The translations under genes and the position numbers were made by a program. This document shows, piece by piece, positions 12,080 to 24,893 of a stretch of 64,000 bases of DNA. A model generated the notes under the pieces. The model worked only from the letters and a program-made list of their open reading frames with translations, was not told the origin of the DNA and did not search any database. Each line of letters starts with the position of its first letter. Positions within the stretch are counted from its first letter, which is position 1. Source of the stretch: Epiperipatus broadwayi (lineage: Eukaryota > Onychophora > Udeonychophora > Euonychophora > Peripatidae); assembly GCA_028023455.1 (NCBI GenBank), contig JAQFVV010000012.1, positions 3,376,023-3,440,022 of the forward strand, in the 5' to 3' direction.

Positions 12080-12811
12080 TTAAATTATCGAGGGAGAAGT
12101 TTAAAATCCTTAATATTCAAACAATAAAAAAAATAATAACAAAAAATTTTGTAAATATGCCTAACAAAAAAAAAAATGCATACAAGCAACAAAATCTTAA
12201 AATTCTTTCCCAACATATCCATACAAATATATAAGAACATTTTAATATTCTACAGAGCGAAATCATTCCAGCATCCTCTAGAAAAAAAAAGTAAAAGGGA
12301 AAACATTATGCATCAGGCTATATTATATTTTGAGTAGAAAAAACATTAAGTTTTTTTTTTACTCTTTAGCTAAAAATATATAATTATTAATAGTATGGAT
12401 AGATTGTTTAGATATGAATTTGTTAAAAGAAAGAAAATTTCTAAGCTTGCTTTAGCTTGAAAAATATATTTCATTCTAACTTTAGTCTGAATCATGGATA
12501 ATGGTGGATAGATAGTTCATCCTCCATATTTATTTCTTTTCATACCTATGCACTTATATTCTTATGTCTGACATTAAAAAAAATCTATATTTTAGTGGCT
12601 CATATATTTTAACTCCATTGCTAATCTATATATTAATCAATTTTGTAGTTATAAAATCAAGATATCATCTTTATTCTATGAATTTAAAAAGATAATATAC
12701 AAGATATTTAAGCATTTTGACTGTTTTATTTTATGCTACCAAGCATATTAATTCTGTATTGGCTTAAAAATTTGATGATTATGAATTTTACCTAAATATG
12801 TCACACGCTCA
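12080..12811. other. AT-rich DNA, nothing recognised
   Basis: No supported feature. Confidence 0.4.
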
Positions 12812-12885
12812 CAAATATAGAAGGGATTTGAACTCAGACTTTCAAGCTTTCTATGTCTATCCAATCCATCTTATACAACTGATAA
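12812..12885 (-). repeat. Family A repeat, tRNA-like part only
   Basis: The minus strand carries CTTGAAAGTCTGAGTTCAAA, which ends in a B box (GAGTTCAAATCC), and the preceding family A segment. It abuts a plus-strand copy of the same family in head-to-head orientation. Confidence 0.7.
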
Positions 12886-13275
12886 CACATGGTCAACATG
12901 GGTATGACAATAATATTGGCACTAACAAGAGCTTTGAGCATTTCATTCTCAGATTTTTAATAAGTGGTTGGTTGAAGATTTGGGACAGTGGAGAAGACTG
13001 AAGTTTGTCCAGTAAAGATTGAATATTTGCTATCTTAATATAAAACTGGGCACTGTTTGTAGATATGTGTGGGAGATGATTATCTGGACAAACTGATGAG
13101 TGCTGGTTGTGTACAAAATATGTCTATTGGAGATTATTATCTTCTTCAAATGTATGTGGTCATGTGTATCCGTTGCCATAAGATGAATTGGAGAGATGTA
13201 GAGAGCTTGAAAGTTTGAGTTCAAGTCCCTTATAATTACATTTAGTCTAATATAGACAATATACATATATTTAAG
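12886..13275 (+). repeat. Family A hammerhead/B-box repeat unit
   Basis: The plus strand holds the family A internal region, a decayed hammerhead at 13080-13138 and the tRNA-like segment with B box GAGTTCAAGTCC at about 13218-13229. The ribozyme keeps CTGATGA (13093-13099) but stem II is broken and GAAA has become AAAA, so it should be inactive. The unit continues into the AGTCTAATATAGACAATATAC tail shared by the 39-40 kb copies. Confidence 0.7.
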
Positions 13276-14269
13276 TATTATATATATTATAACCTATAAA
13301 GGCATTAAAGACAGTGCCACCAAATCTATATCAAATGTTAATGTTGAATTTTCATACTTATAATAAAGTATTTAGTTTAAATTAACTATCAGCAATAGTA
13401 TGTTCATAAGTTAATATCTTTAAGATTAAATAAATAAAGATAAACTCTACATTGGTAATCTTGAAAGACAGAAAAATGTTTTATTAATGTTAAAATATTT
13501 GATTTTCAGTTGAAATAACTTCACTGTATAGGTGTGTGCGCGCTTACATTTATTCCTTTTAATTTATACTTCCTTGTTTTACAATATTAAATATTATTTT
13601 AAATACTTTCAGTTTAAAATACAGTATTAAATTAAATGGAGGTTAAGTAATTTTTTTTTTAAAAAAAAAACAATATATTTTCTTTTGCTGTGTCTTATTT
13701 TTATTGTAATAAATGTATTCTTTTAAAATAATTATTTCACAGCACAAGTTAATTAAACTTCTGAAAAATATGTAAATGATTTGCTATTTTTAGTTATCTT
13801 CCACAGATATTAAATTAACCTTTAACTTTAACAAAGTGGGGAAATTAAAAGAAAGTTGTGAAAAGATGTTTTTTTCATCAATCAAAAAGTATAACATCAG
13901 TTACAAATTTAGCAGTTGACATGAAAAAAAAACAAGAATTGAAACTTTCCTTAGCTATAATTTGCCAAGAAGTAATACTTTTTTGTTTCATTGTTTCTCT
14001 ATAAAAGAATGGTGATTAATAATTTATTCTACAAAGGCTATTTAATTTTTTCATTTATTATATTATTAGTAGATTTATATTAAAAAAATATACATGAAAA
14101 ATTCTCACTAAATTTGTAATATTTACATATTAAAATCTCCAAAAATCTTCTAATTATTATATATAACTCTTTATAAGAGAAGTTTGTTTAGTTTTAACAT
14201 ATTTAGGACTTGAGATATTTTCCATTTTTACATATATAAAGTATTATTGTCATTACATTTTGCACTATT
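13276..14269. other. AT-rich DNA, nothing recognised
   Basis: Contains a T/A tract near 13648-13670 and no supported feature. Confidence 0.4.
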
Positions 14270-15860
14270 TTTTTTGAAGAGAACTCCAAGCTTCCTTATT
14301 AACTAATGTCAATTCTACAGTAACATCACTATCTAAGGTCTACCTGTCCTTATTGGGGAAGGTAGCACTACTTAATGCTATAGTATTGCCCAAAATAACA
14401 TTATCTAGCAGGATTTTTCCCTATGTGCAAGTTTATCCAAAAAATTGAAACCTTATGCAGAAAACTTTGTTCGGGAGGCAGGACTCCCATCATCAGCCTC
14501 AACATATTACAAAAACCCAAACTTCTTAATGGCCTTAGCCTTCACTCACTGAAGATTTTTTACCTCTAATGAACTCATAATATTCTATTCAAGATTTTTA
14601 AGGATAATCCTGATACGGAGTGCCCCTTCCACAAGGAAAAGATAGAGCCTACTGATTGACCTCTGCCTATATTAAGAAGCATTTGGCTACAGAAGCGAGT
14701 TACAGTAATTTTTCAAACTTCCAATCATTGGGTTCCCTTTTTCAGGGGAAATTATCATATTGGGAGGTTTATCGATTAATGTTTCCTGGGAAAACTAAAT
14801 CTGTTAATATACTTCCAATAGAAATCGCTCGATTTTCTAAATTCATCAAACTGAGTCCAAAATTTGTTGATTTTTTAATAAAAATCATCATTGGACCACT
14901 CCCCACTGGGGCATTTCTCCACTACCAAAGGGATTACAAGATCAACCCCCTTTGCCACCTATGTAACAAACAGGAGGAGTCAATTGGCCACATTCTGGAT
15001 GAATGTGATTCAGGGACTCATCCCCGTAATATAACATTGGACCAGATAAATGGCAATGACCCAGCTAACATTTCTTTTAATGCAGCAATTAAAAAGGGTC
15101 AATTTGGAACAATAAGACTGGCCACTTTCATTAACTTCTCAATTTGGACTGCCAGATGTAGCATGATATTTGATCATGGCTGTGATGACTCGATGATTAA
15201 TCGTTTTTTTCAAATCCCTCTACAAGATGAAAGAAGAGGATAAACGAACTTGTCAGCCTTGGATAATGGACCAAACCTGGAGTCAGATGAGGTTAGAATC
15301 CTAATTCATGTGTTTATTAGGCCCAAAACTAGAACTTTCTCCCATCCACTAAACAAATAATACATTACATCTTTCACTTAAGAATAATCTAACTTTAACT
15401 ATATATTTAATGCACAAACTTTGTATTAATTGTGTACTATACAATTAACTTACTATATCAACTTATAAATATTTTTATAGTCCTCTGTACTCCTTGGACC
15501 AGGATAATCATTAATCAATGAAATTTCCAAACCTTATACTTAAGTTTGAATTACTTTATATTCCTAACTAATTAAGCTCATGACATACTGCCTTAAGGCA
15601 TTAATATAATCTTTCATTTTATTTATAGTTACTTATATTTCTTTCATACTTGCATTAATTAACCATCATGAGTTTCTTATACTGCTCTTAAGACTAAATT
15701 ATTGTTCTAATACAACTTTTGATATTTCTATATATATGGCTTGCATAGCACATTTATATGTATACATTGAAACTTTCTTATAGACAATGTTATCCTATCA
15801 TTGATTGCTTTTGTATCCACTCTAATGTGTAAATAAAGTTTGATTTTTGAAAGTAGTATT
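14270..15860 (+). mobile_element. LINE remnant, 3' half
   Basis: The segment contains the end of a reverse-transcriptase ORF, an open C-terminal domain and a 3' UTR ending in AATAAA at about 15832. An upstream frame at 14339-14446 reads GKVALLNAIVLPKI, typical of the region just after the LINE reverse-transcriptase core. Frameshifts and stops separate it from the open 195-codon piece. The 5' half is missing, consistent with 5' truncation by target-primed insertion. Confidence 0.75.
14656..15243 (+). pseudogene. LINE ORF C-terminal domain with CCHC zinc knuckle
   Basis: This is a 195-codon open stretch that begins inside the element rather than at a real start codon. Residues 100-117, CHLCNKQEESIGHILDEC, form the Cys-x2-Cys-x8-His-x4-Cys knuckle found near the C-terminus of many non-LTR retrotransposon proteins, where it is thought to bind nucleic acid during target-primed reverse transcription. 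Residues around 145-168 (KGQFGTIRLATFINFSIWTA) match the fragments at 4.9 and 20.1 kb. There is no reverse-transcriptase catalytic motif in this part. The frame ends with a proper stop, so the C-terminus is probably original. Confidence 0.75.
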
Positions 15861-16744
15861 AATTGTTTTGTTTTTTTGTTTTTTTTACATCAAATTTTAT
15901 TTGAATATTTGAAATACATTCTATTATTAGTAATAGCATATAAGTTACTATGTAACCATTTAATTATCTTACCCTAAAAAAAGTAAGAAGGCATGAGAAC
16001 TCTCATAGATAAGTATATGGAATTTTTTTCTGACTATTGCCTTTGACAAAAAGTCTAGTTGCTTTAAGTATTGCCTAAATTGAATATTCATTAGGTTTGA
16101 TCCCTTGACAGTATGTCACTGGTCAGATCAACAGGGTTACACACTAATCTGTGTATTATTGCTAACAGTTGAAGGTATTTGGAAATTTTAAATAAAATTT
16201 GCATTTTTCTAAAAACTTTTAATAATTAATGCAGTTAATAAAAATTGTCCAATATATAACTGCAACTAAAATATTATCATCAAAATTTTTTATTTAATCA
16301 TGAAATATAAAGTATAAGTGTCTACTTTCCTATGTTTATAAACTCTAAGTGATAATTTTCTAAAAGCAATTCTACCTTTGGGTTAATTATAAATCAGATA
16401 AATGCTATTACAAAATGATACAAATTTAGTTCACAATGCTACTTTGTTATTGGTGTTTTCCAAGTTACAGCATAGCTGAAATTTGCCTTTAAAAATTATA
16501 TGAAAATATCCTATTAAAATAATATATATTTATATAAAATAAAATTTTACTTGCTAGCAATTACTATTTTAGAAATCAAAAGATTTATTTTATTGATCGT
16601 AAGAAGTCAGAATGTTGTTATAATATATACATTGTGACCATGCTATTTGTCAGTTTTAATATAATCAGTTTTTTTAAAAAAATATTTTTTTCTCAAACAG
16701 TTATCATATTAATTTGGGGCTTAAAGCAAGTTAAAATATAAGGT
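15861..16744. other. AT-rich DNA, nothing recognised
   Basis: No supported feature between the LINE remnant and the TTAA-flanked element. Confidence 0.4.
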
Positions 16745-17503
16745 TTAACACTTTGCATGCCCGATTCATTTAAAAAGGAAGTGGTTTGATGTCACTCTAA
16801 ATCAGTCACTTTTCATAGTATGATTACAATTTTGAGCTCTTTTTAAAGATTAAAAAAAGTTCTGTAAGATGCAGCCCGCTCTTGAATTATTTTACAAGTA
16901 AAAAATCAATAAAAATAGCCTAATACATCAAAAAAGAAAAAATAATGCCCCTTCTTAAATTTTATTGGCTATTAAATTTTGACAACAAAGAAAATGGCTG
17001 CCAAATAGTAAAGAGTTACGATCTGTTTTTGTTTCATTTTGAAAATGATAAACGGATGTTTTAGACCATTTTAACAGTATTTTTTGACAAATTATAAATT
17101 ATTTTGATAAAATATGCTAAAAATAAAATTAGTTAGAAAAAATAGTTAAGACTTTTAACAAAAATTACTTACTTTTCTGCAACTAAAATTGGCAAAGAAA
17201 ATCACGTTAACAAAATGTTTTGATTGGTGAGTAAGATTTCATTTTACATTTTCCGCTAGCGAAAATTTATATAATTATATAATAACAATTTATTTTTGAA
17301 AAAAACTTTTGTTCATTTTCATAACCTGACAAATTATTAATATACTTTTTACAAACAAAACTAAAGTGAATATGATATTAAAAGATGAATATATTTTGAT
17401 CTTTGAGTTTGTGAAATGCCACTTGACTTTGTCAATTGACCAATTAAAAGTTTCGACTTTTACCTCATTCATCCAATAAAATAATCAGTGCTCTAAAGGT
17501 TAA
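16745..17503. mobile_element. Possible piggyBac-like non-autonomous element
   Basis: TTAA at 16745-16748 is followed by CACTTTGCATGCCCGATT. TTAA at 17500-17503 is preceded by a sequence whose complement reads CCTTTAGAGCACTGATT, so the two ends are similar but imperfect inverted repeats. TTAA targets and CCTTTG-like ends are characteristic of piggyBac transposons. No transposase is encoded in the roughly 750 bp inside. Confidence 0.4.
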
Positions 17504-18868
17504 TGGACTGAAAAGTTTATCTAAATTATTTTAAATCTATTGTATTTAAACTTATTAATTAAAGTAATAATAAAATATAATTATAGTATAACACTAATAT
17601 ATAATTATTAAAGTTAAGAACATAATACTAAAGTCACAATTTTTAGCTATAAAATTTAAGATTTAGTAAGTCTTTATAATGTATTTTAAATAATTTTCAT
17701 TTAATTATTTTAAAATATTAAGCAATGATGTCATAAAGTCTGCAATGTGTGTGTTCATTTATATCCATACATGTTCTAGACAAATTAATTAATTTTAGTT
17801 CCTTGTTGCTGAAATTAATCTATCAATTTTAGTATTGTAAATTATATTTCAGTTAAAAAGTGTATCAAAATCAATATTATAATTGTTTTAATATTTTATA
17901 TTTTTTAATGTTGTGTTAATAAAAAATAGTTTTATTATTTAAAATTATATATAAATATAAGATTTAAGAGAGATTTCAGATAAATTATTTAATATAAAAA
18001 ATTATTAAATAAATTATTCTAGGGGGGGGGGCAGGTAAAATTTAATTTGTATGTAAATTTTTCTTGATTGAAATTGAAATAGCCAATCAAATTGTGAGTG
18101 ATAAAAGATGTAAATAAATGGTGGTGAGTAGTCAGTGAGTGTGTGTGTTTTAATCTTTAAATGGTAATTATTTATAAAAATTTTCCTTCCAATCAAGTAA
18201 AAAGTTAAAGTTATAATTTTTTTTTTTAATTTTTTTCCATTCTAGTTAGTAAAGTGTTAAAATACATTCTAAAATGATAAATAATATTTAAGAAGTTATT
18301 TTATTTATTTTTTATCATGGAGTGACAATTGGAAAATATTACCTATTATTGCTGCATATGAAACTATCTAGAACTATGATAATTAAGGGAGACAATGTGA
18401 GTTATCCAATAGATGTACTGATAATCAGGAGACTATGCTGAAGATGAATCATTTAAAAACCATAAGAAATTTATTTTTAATAATATTTGTATGTTTGTAA
18501 TGAAAGGATATGAAATCTGTTATTTTAATGATTAATCCTGAAAAGCATAGACTATTATGGGATAATTATATCCATTTTTCCTCAAGGAAAATCTTTAAAA
18601 ACTGTTTTAAAATTTACTTCTTATTTAAAAAAAGAAGGATGAATGCAAGCAAACTAATGTGTGAAAATGAACTTTATATTTAATAGTCTCCTATTTGTTA
18701 TTTGTGAATGTTTTCTTCATATAATATATCTACTAACCTTAAAGGGTAATGAATGGTTATAAAATATTTTTCAAGTTTTGTGCCAATTTTGGAATGAAAT
18801 AAATATGAATTATTGGAAGAGCTCTATAAAGTTTAAATTCTAAAGTATAAATTATGAATTAGCAGTCA
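17504..18868. other. AT-rich DNA, nothing recognised
   Basis: Includes a G run near 18023-18031; no supported feature. Confidence 0.4.
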
Positions 18869-18884
18869 ACTATAAATATTGTTT

Positions 18885-18977
18885 GTCAAGTGTTGGTGGC
18901 CTATTAGTTAGCATAGCTGCCTTCCAAGCAAGCTGGCCCAGGTTCACTTCCTAGTCAAAGCTTTGACATATAAAAAA
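18885..18977 (+). mobile_element. tRNA-derived SINE, diverged copy with target duplication
   Basis: The head GTGTTGGTGGCCTATTAGTT, a B-box-like GGTTCACTTCC and the end GCTTTGACATATAAAAA follow the SINE plan. A 16-bp target duplication, actataaatattgttt, is at 18869-18884 and 18978-18993. Confidence 0.8.
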
Positions 18978-18993
18978 ACTATAAATATTGTTT

Positions 18994-20009
18994 TAAATGT
19001 GTATTAAACACAAAGTAGATTATTGTTTAAATGCATAGAATTGTGAAAACCTTGCAAGTGATTAATAATTGAATAGTGTACATGAAGAATAATTTTAAAA
19101 TTAAAGAATTATCTATTGAAAAAGTAGAAATGTTTTAAAAGGAAATATTTCTACAATGTTTTATTAAACTGGGATAAATGAGGAGAGTGGTAAATATAAA
19201 AATTATCTTATTAAATAATTAATTTTTATTATGCATTGTTCATGAAATTTGTGTTATCTTTGATTAACAAAACAAACTTTATTTTAAAAGTATTGTTATC
19301 ATAAAAAAATGGACAAAATTTCAAGTGAATTTTACTAGATACAATGTTTTTCTTTTTTGCTGAATGGAGTTTGAAGTGAGGAATGTGCAGAGAGTGGGGG
19401 AAGAAAAAATTCCTATTAACCTTTCACCCAGTTTGGACCAATTATTTTGTCTTTTGGCTAATTTACCCCCTGGTGAATTTTTTCATAAGTATTACATGTT
19501 AAAATGCGTGTAAAACAGTACATTTTATTATTAAAAAAAAATTCTCCCAAAAAAACCATGAAATTCAAAATTCCTATTCTTACAATAGACATAAGCCCCT
19601 CCCTGACATGTCCAGCCATTGTCTGTTGACACGACTGTAAAACACTCGGCATTTAACAACATTGAAATTTTCAATGATGCAAAAATGTGTTTATTTGTGA
19701 ATTTATTACAGTTTTATATATTTTAAAAAATAATTTATACTATATTTATTAGATATGAAGAAATATAATTTATTTAATAACTTATTTTGACTTAAAATAC
19801 TTTATTTTCAAAAATATAACATTATATTAGCAGCTAATGCAAATATGGCCAGAAACAAATTAGAAAACAAGCTAAGACATAAACTTCTTTATTTACAAGT
19901 AAAGAAAATATTGTAATTTTGCAATAAATATTCAAAAAATTTAAACATTTAAAGTATGTGAAATTTGAATGTTATCAACATGAAGAAAGCCGGTATAGAT
20001 AAATACTAT
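18994..20009. other. AT-rich DNA, nothing recognised
   Basis: A slightly less AT-rich patch at 19405-19660 starts near a TTAA site but lacks matching ends. No feature supported. Confidence 0.4.
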
Positions 20010-20014
20010 ATATT

Positions 20015-20486
20015 TATTTATTTGTATAAATAACTTTATTGAAATACATATGTAAGAATGATACAATTGTAAATAAAATAAAAGTAATCCATGTTGCTCA
20101 GGCAAACAGATAGTCTGATGTGCTCATTGGTGTTGTTTAATCCAGCTTAATTAGGCTCCATGTGTTGTCAAATAAAAATCTGGATGAGGTGATACTGTCC
20201 TTATGGCAAAATTCCTTCAACTTAGAAATGAATATGTCTTCAGGCTTGGGATAAGGAATAGTGAACTTGTTGTGACATCTGACCATCCAGGTGGCATAAG
20301 TGATGAAGGTTGGAAGTCTTGATATGACATAATCCCTAGACAGGAAGCAGCTCTTGATATTAATATTTTGTTCAGGGAAATGTGGCAGTTGTGAGAAATG
20401 AATGTTCTGATTTTGTCATATGCCATACAATCATTTATTATGTGGTCAAAGGTTTCAGAGGTTCTGTAGCAGTTGTGACATATATT
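20015..20486 (-). pseudogene. LINE 3' end: zinc knuckle domain, frameshifted
   Basis: The minus strand reads CHNCYRTSETFDHIINDC near 20480-20425, with the same Cys-x2-Cys-x8-His-x4-Cys spacing as the LINE at 14.7 kb. After one frameshift near 20320 it continues as LPTFITYATWMVRCHNKF to a stop at 20137-20139. A 3' UTR with AATAAAG follows toward 20040. It is a 5'-truncated copy of a related but distinct LINE, and the frameshift makes it non-functional. Confidence 0.75.
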
Positions 20487-21423
20487 AATATATTTGTATT
20501 ATTGCACATTTAAAAAATACACAATATGATGATTAAATTATGATTGGTGAACATGTTATTATTAAACATGAAAAGTGTATAATGCCAATTTATAAATTAT
20601 CTAATATGACAACTGTAATCAAGTTTTGTATTTCTTAATATGATATATAAAAGAATAACAAGAACTTTAATGCATAATAAAGCTAAAAATATTTTTTTGA
20701 ATTTCGTGAATATGATCAATATTATTTTGCAATAGTCTATAGTTTAATTTTGTTTTCATTGATATGTAAATTAAGTAGATGATTTTAAAATAAAGGTTAT
20801 GGAGTATTGTATGTTATTAATCATTATTATTATGAATTCCTTACTATATGTACTATATTATTTGATGTATAATTGTTAGAATAATAAGATAAACCTATGA
20901 GAATATGTTATGAATTTTATTTATTAATGTATAGTTGGATTAAATAGAAGATTGTTCAATATTTTAGCAACTTAATGTAATTTGGTAATGATTAATTAGA
21001 ATTTATTTTGTGAAATAGGTGAGTCATGGGAATATTACTGATAGTTTAGGAAAGTAGATAGGAGTGATATTCCTATGTCATTAGGAGTGTATCTTTGGAG
21101 TCTTGTGATTATTAATATTCTATTGAACCATTTTTGGTATTAGATTGAGATAGTAGTATTAATGTAATGATAAGTGAGCTAGATATTTGATTTTAATTAC
21201 TTATTATTTAAGCTGTGTCTTTATTTGATTAGTTATTAAATAAATTATTTAAGTAATACGTATTAATTTTCTAGATGTATTATTTATATGTGGATGAGTT
21301 AGTTACATGTTAACATTTGAAATAGTGAGTTGGTGTTTAAGTAATTTGATTAGCTGATGAGATATGATAAAGAGCTGGTGGTACATATGAGTGATGATGA
21401 AGTCTCTGGTAGTAAGGGTACCG
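20487..21423. other. AT-rich DNA, nothing recognised
   Basis: No supported feature. Confidence 0.4.
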
Positions 21424-21444
21424 TATATATATATATATATATAT
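21424..21444. repeat. (TA)n microsatellite
   Basis: About ten TA units immediately before a foldback element. Confidence 0.9.
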
Positions 21445-21477
21445 TTCGTAACTTGCTTTTAAGCTTGTACTTAAATG

Positions 21478-21812
21478 TTCACTAGAGGGAGCTTACCAAT
21501 AGCTCTAATCAAGCTTTATTTTATAAGTGCCAAAAGAGAAAGTATTAAAAATCTCTATCAGAAAGTCTCTATCTGCAGACCAATTGGTTTTGAGCTTATG
21601 GCTCACCTCAGTGGAATGGTGAGTGCTGACTTTTGAATTGGTATTTGGATCTAGTTTCTGGAGTCCCACCACTCCAGTTAGGTGAGCCATAAGCTTGAAA
21701 CCAATTGGTCTGACATAGGGACTTTCCGATAGAGATTTTGGATTCTTTCTCTTTCAGCATTTATAAAATAGCGCTTGATTAGAGCTATTGATAAGCTCTC
21801 TCTAGTGAACAT
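21478..21812. repeat. Foldback element, ~135-bp imperfect arms
   Basis: The left arm (about 21478-21615) reappears inverted at about 21678-21812, from GTTCACTAGAG at the outer ends to GGCTCACCT at the inner ends. The centre has a hairpin at 21659-21679 (CTGGAGT and ACTCCAG). The right arm resembles the repeats at 49.4 and 54.5 kb (ggatctag, accaattggtc, tctcta/gatagagat segments). No protein is encoded. Confidence 0.8.
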
Positions 21813-22010
21813 GTATATATAATAACAATAATAAATATAATAGTTAAATACTGTTATATTTATTATTTTTGTTATTATTACAATAGTTTTTAATTAACAG
21901 ACATTATATATATATATATGCATGTGTGTGTGTGTGTGTGATTGCTAAACATCTTGAATATTGAAAGTAATAATATTTATCATTATTCTTACATTTCATT
22001 TATTTATTTA
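21813..22010. repeat. AT-rich palindrome and (TA)(TG)n
   Basis: A short inverted repeat lies at about 21820-21878 (aacaataataaatataa and its complement); a TA then TG run lies at about 21905-21940. Confidence 0.6.
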
Positions 22011-22117
22011 TTTTTTCATATGTCATAGCATCGGCCGGGACGCAAACCCACAACCGTCTGCAACCAACTACTTGCTTGCATGGCGGCTGCGATACCTCTT
22101 GGCTAACAATGCAAGAC
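22011..22117 (-). mobile_element. tRNA-derived SINE, subfamily 1
   Basis: On the minus strand it has TTAGCCAAGAGGTA as A box, GGGTTTGCGTCC as B box and GCTATGACATATG plus an A-rich tail. No clear target duplication. Confidence 0.85.
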
Positions 22118-24784
22118 AAATATTTATATTTAGTATGAAAGTTATTCACTAATAATGATCAAATTGAATCACTAAAATCACAATAAAAATTAAAATATTT
22201 TAATTAATACATTGCTTCTCTTAAATTCAATGATGCTTCAACTTAAATATCAAATACCTCAAGACCATCATTCTGTTTTCATTTTGAAATTTTTTTATAT
22301 TTATATCCTTCCTTTTTTCTTACATTTATATCTTCCTTATAAGACACAAAAATAAAAGGTAAAATCTATAAAGATCTTTCAAATGATTTCAATTTTCAGA
22401 TTTATAATTTGTTTAACCGCTTGTGAGCTTTCCAAGATGGTAGCAGGTATTTTTGATAAATGTACAGTTTGAATGGCCTATAATCTACTGAAGATATGTT
22501 AGTTGTTAAATTACAACAAAATTAATAAATCAGTTGTTAAATTTAAAAAAAAAAGGAATAAATTTCAATAAATTTTATTAAGAATTTTTATTTCAATTTT
22601 TTTTTTTTTTACTTATAATGTTGGAAGTGACAAGTCACTTTTTACATTGTCATATTTTGATTCAATTCAATGTGGTTTTTTTTGTCAGCAGTTTTTTTGG
22701 GTAAATTGTCATAATGATAAAAATTTAGGACCTTCCTATTGTAGAACATGATACAGTGGACTATTTCCAAAGATACAAGATCTTTCTTTTTTGAAAATTG
22801 TGTGTTAGTGGACCAACAAGATTGCATGTGACCAACAGGAATAAAGTATAAACATTGTATTTATATATTATAGGGTAATAATTGGAAATGCAATCAAGAC
22901 CCCAATTATTCCAGAAAAAAAAATTGTAGAGAGAAATTTCTTTTTTGTGTTTGATTTAATCATCTATATGTATATTTCATTGAAAATCATTGATAGAATA
23001 TAGAAGGAAAATGAAATGGGGGTAAAAGTGCAAGATTTCTGTTAATTTCACCTATATATTAGGAATCAACTTCTGGCTGTACATGTGGACCTATATGTGT
23101 GTGTGGATAATCTATCTTAAATTCCTTCTAATTAATATTTCAAGTTTTAATTCTATATATTATTTCTATTTTATTATATGTTAACCTTTTAGAAAGAAAA
23201 AGAGAGAGAAAAACTCATTAGCAAATGTATTAAATCAAAGAGACCACTAATGATTGTTTTTGACCACCAAACTAGTTTGAACTCAGCTACTAATTAATCA
23301 TAAGTTGACAGTTCCAATATAAAAATATTTCAAATTACCCAAGTGAATAATCATTACTTAAACCACATATTACCATCAGGAGACTAGTATCATTAAGGCA
23401 TCAATGACAACAGTTATACAAAATGAATAAATACCAGAGAGAAGCTGGAACATGAGCATTATTATTGTTTTTTTTTTTTAGCTGATGTTGCCAACTCATC
23501 TCAGTTGTTTTATTGTGGATAAAATTTACAAAATAATGCAGTGCTGAATGCTAGATTGTTTTGTTCAAAAGGGCTGGAACCTCCAGGAATCTAGGCACAT
23601 ATGAATGGGAGACCAGAGAAACACATCCAGAGCTGACCACATAAGAACTGATGGCTACAGTGTGTACAATGCCTCATGTTTTCATTTACTTTGGGAAACT
23701 AAATGTCAGAGGAATGGGAAAACATGAAAAAGCCTATTCTATTTAAATTCAGGATTGTCTGTGAATAAGTTTAGACATTGACTAAATTATATCTATACTA
23801 CAAATTTGCTATCATCTTAACAATAATTTTGAAAATAGTAACCAAGCTAATTTGAAGAAGATTTGCATGCAAAAATCAGTGTCTATTTTAAAAGATGTTT
23901 TGCGCTCTTTTTCTTCTCTTTTGTTATTGTTCAGGAAGTTTCTATGTGATAGTCAGTGTGTCATCTATACATATACTTGTTGATAGTGTGTGCTTAAAAG
24001 CTAATTGACTACTTCACAAATGAAGGAACTTAAGCAATCAGTAATGTCCTTTCAAATTTTATTAATAACTATTGACATTTCATTTTTATAATTCTCTCTC
24101 TCTCCTTCCTCAATGTTCAAATTAGGTCTTAACGATTAAGGGTTTTGCTATTATTAAATATTAAGTTATTATTTATGCTATTTTTTTCTTGTTTTATTAT
24201 ATCTTCAATTGTTTTATCAATTGTATTGTATATATTTATTTGTACACATATGTTGATGTATCTTGATATAGTTCATTTTAAAATAGATGTTCATTTTTTT
24301 GATTGAAATATTTATGTAAACATTCTATGATGGGACAGGTTTAAATCCTAGACAATGTGCATATGTACATAAATGTATGACAGTAGTTGACAGGCCTAAA
24401 ATAAAATGATAGGGAGGGGGGGATAATAATAGTAACTAGATGAGAGATTATTTTATTATTATTAATGTTGATTTAGTAAGAGCAGAAATTAGGCAAAGCT
24501 ATGAATGGATACAGAATAATTATATAATAGTTACATTATAATATTACTGACAAAATGTGGTGTATATATACCATTTTTTTAAATTTTGTTTATTACTTAT
24601 ATGAATGTCACAAGAGGCCAAATTATTTACTGAGGTGAAATGACATTTAAATACCATAATTAAAAGAAGTGTGATGCTTTCCATTTTTTTATCCTTATTA
24701 TTATTAATCACTAAATGTTTAAATAATTCTATAATTAATTTTATCTTAATTAATTGTTTTGCAAATATACACATTATTTTGTAA
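22118..24784. other. AT-rich DNA with one unexplained richer patch
   Basis: Mostly featureless. The 23560-23760 patch is noticeably less AT-rich (contains ggaacctccaggaatctagg) but has no convincing frame, terminal repeat or similarity to other parts of the window. Confidence 0.35.
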
Positions 24785-24893
24785 TGTTGGAATAAAACAA
24801 GAATTGTTGAAATTAAACTGCTTATATATATTTATTTATCAATTACAAATCTCCTTTAAAGTGTGACTACTAAGTCATCATCAGATAAAAATA
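24785..24893 (-). mobile_element. Decayed Penelope-like terminus
   Basis: On the minus strand CTGATGA (24884-24878) is followed by a perfect stem, TGACT-loop-AGTCA, then CACTTTAAAGG and an A/T-rich tail. The arrangement parallels the terminal repeat of the Penelope-like element at 58-60 kb (CTGACGA, GACTG-loop-CAGTC, GAAAC, A/T tail). The GAAA box is lost, so this is at best a dead hammerhead. Sequence up to about 25500 may belong to the same element but shows no frame. Confidence 0.45.

Noticed and set aside
12798-13001. Small open frames in family A repeats (also near 13030, 39674, 39861, 40084, 51446)
   Set aside because: They lie in non-coding repeat units, differ between copies and show no conserved protein.
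19414-19660. Possible second piggyBac-like element (TTAACCTTTCACCC near 19420)
   Set aside because: The other end near 19653 does not form a matching inverted repeat.
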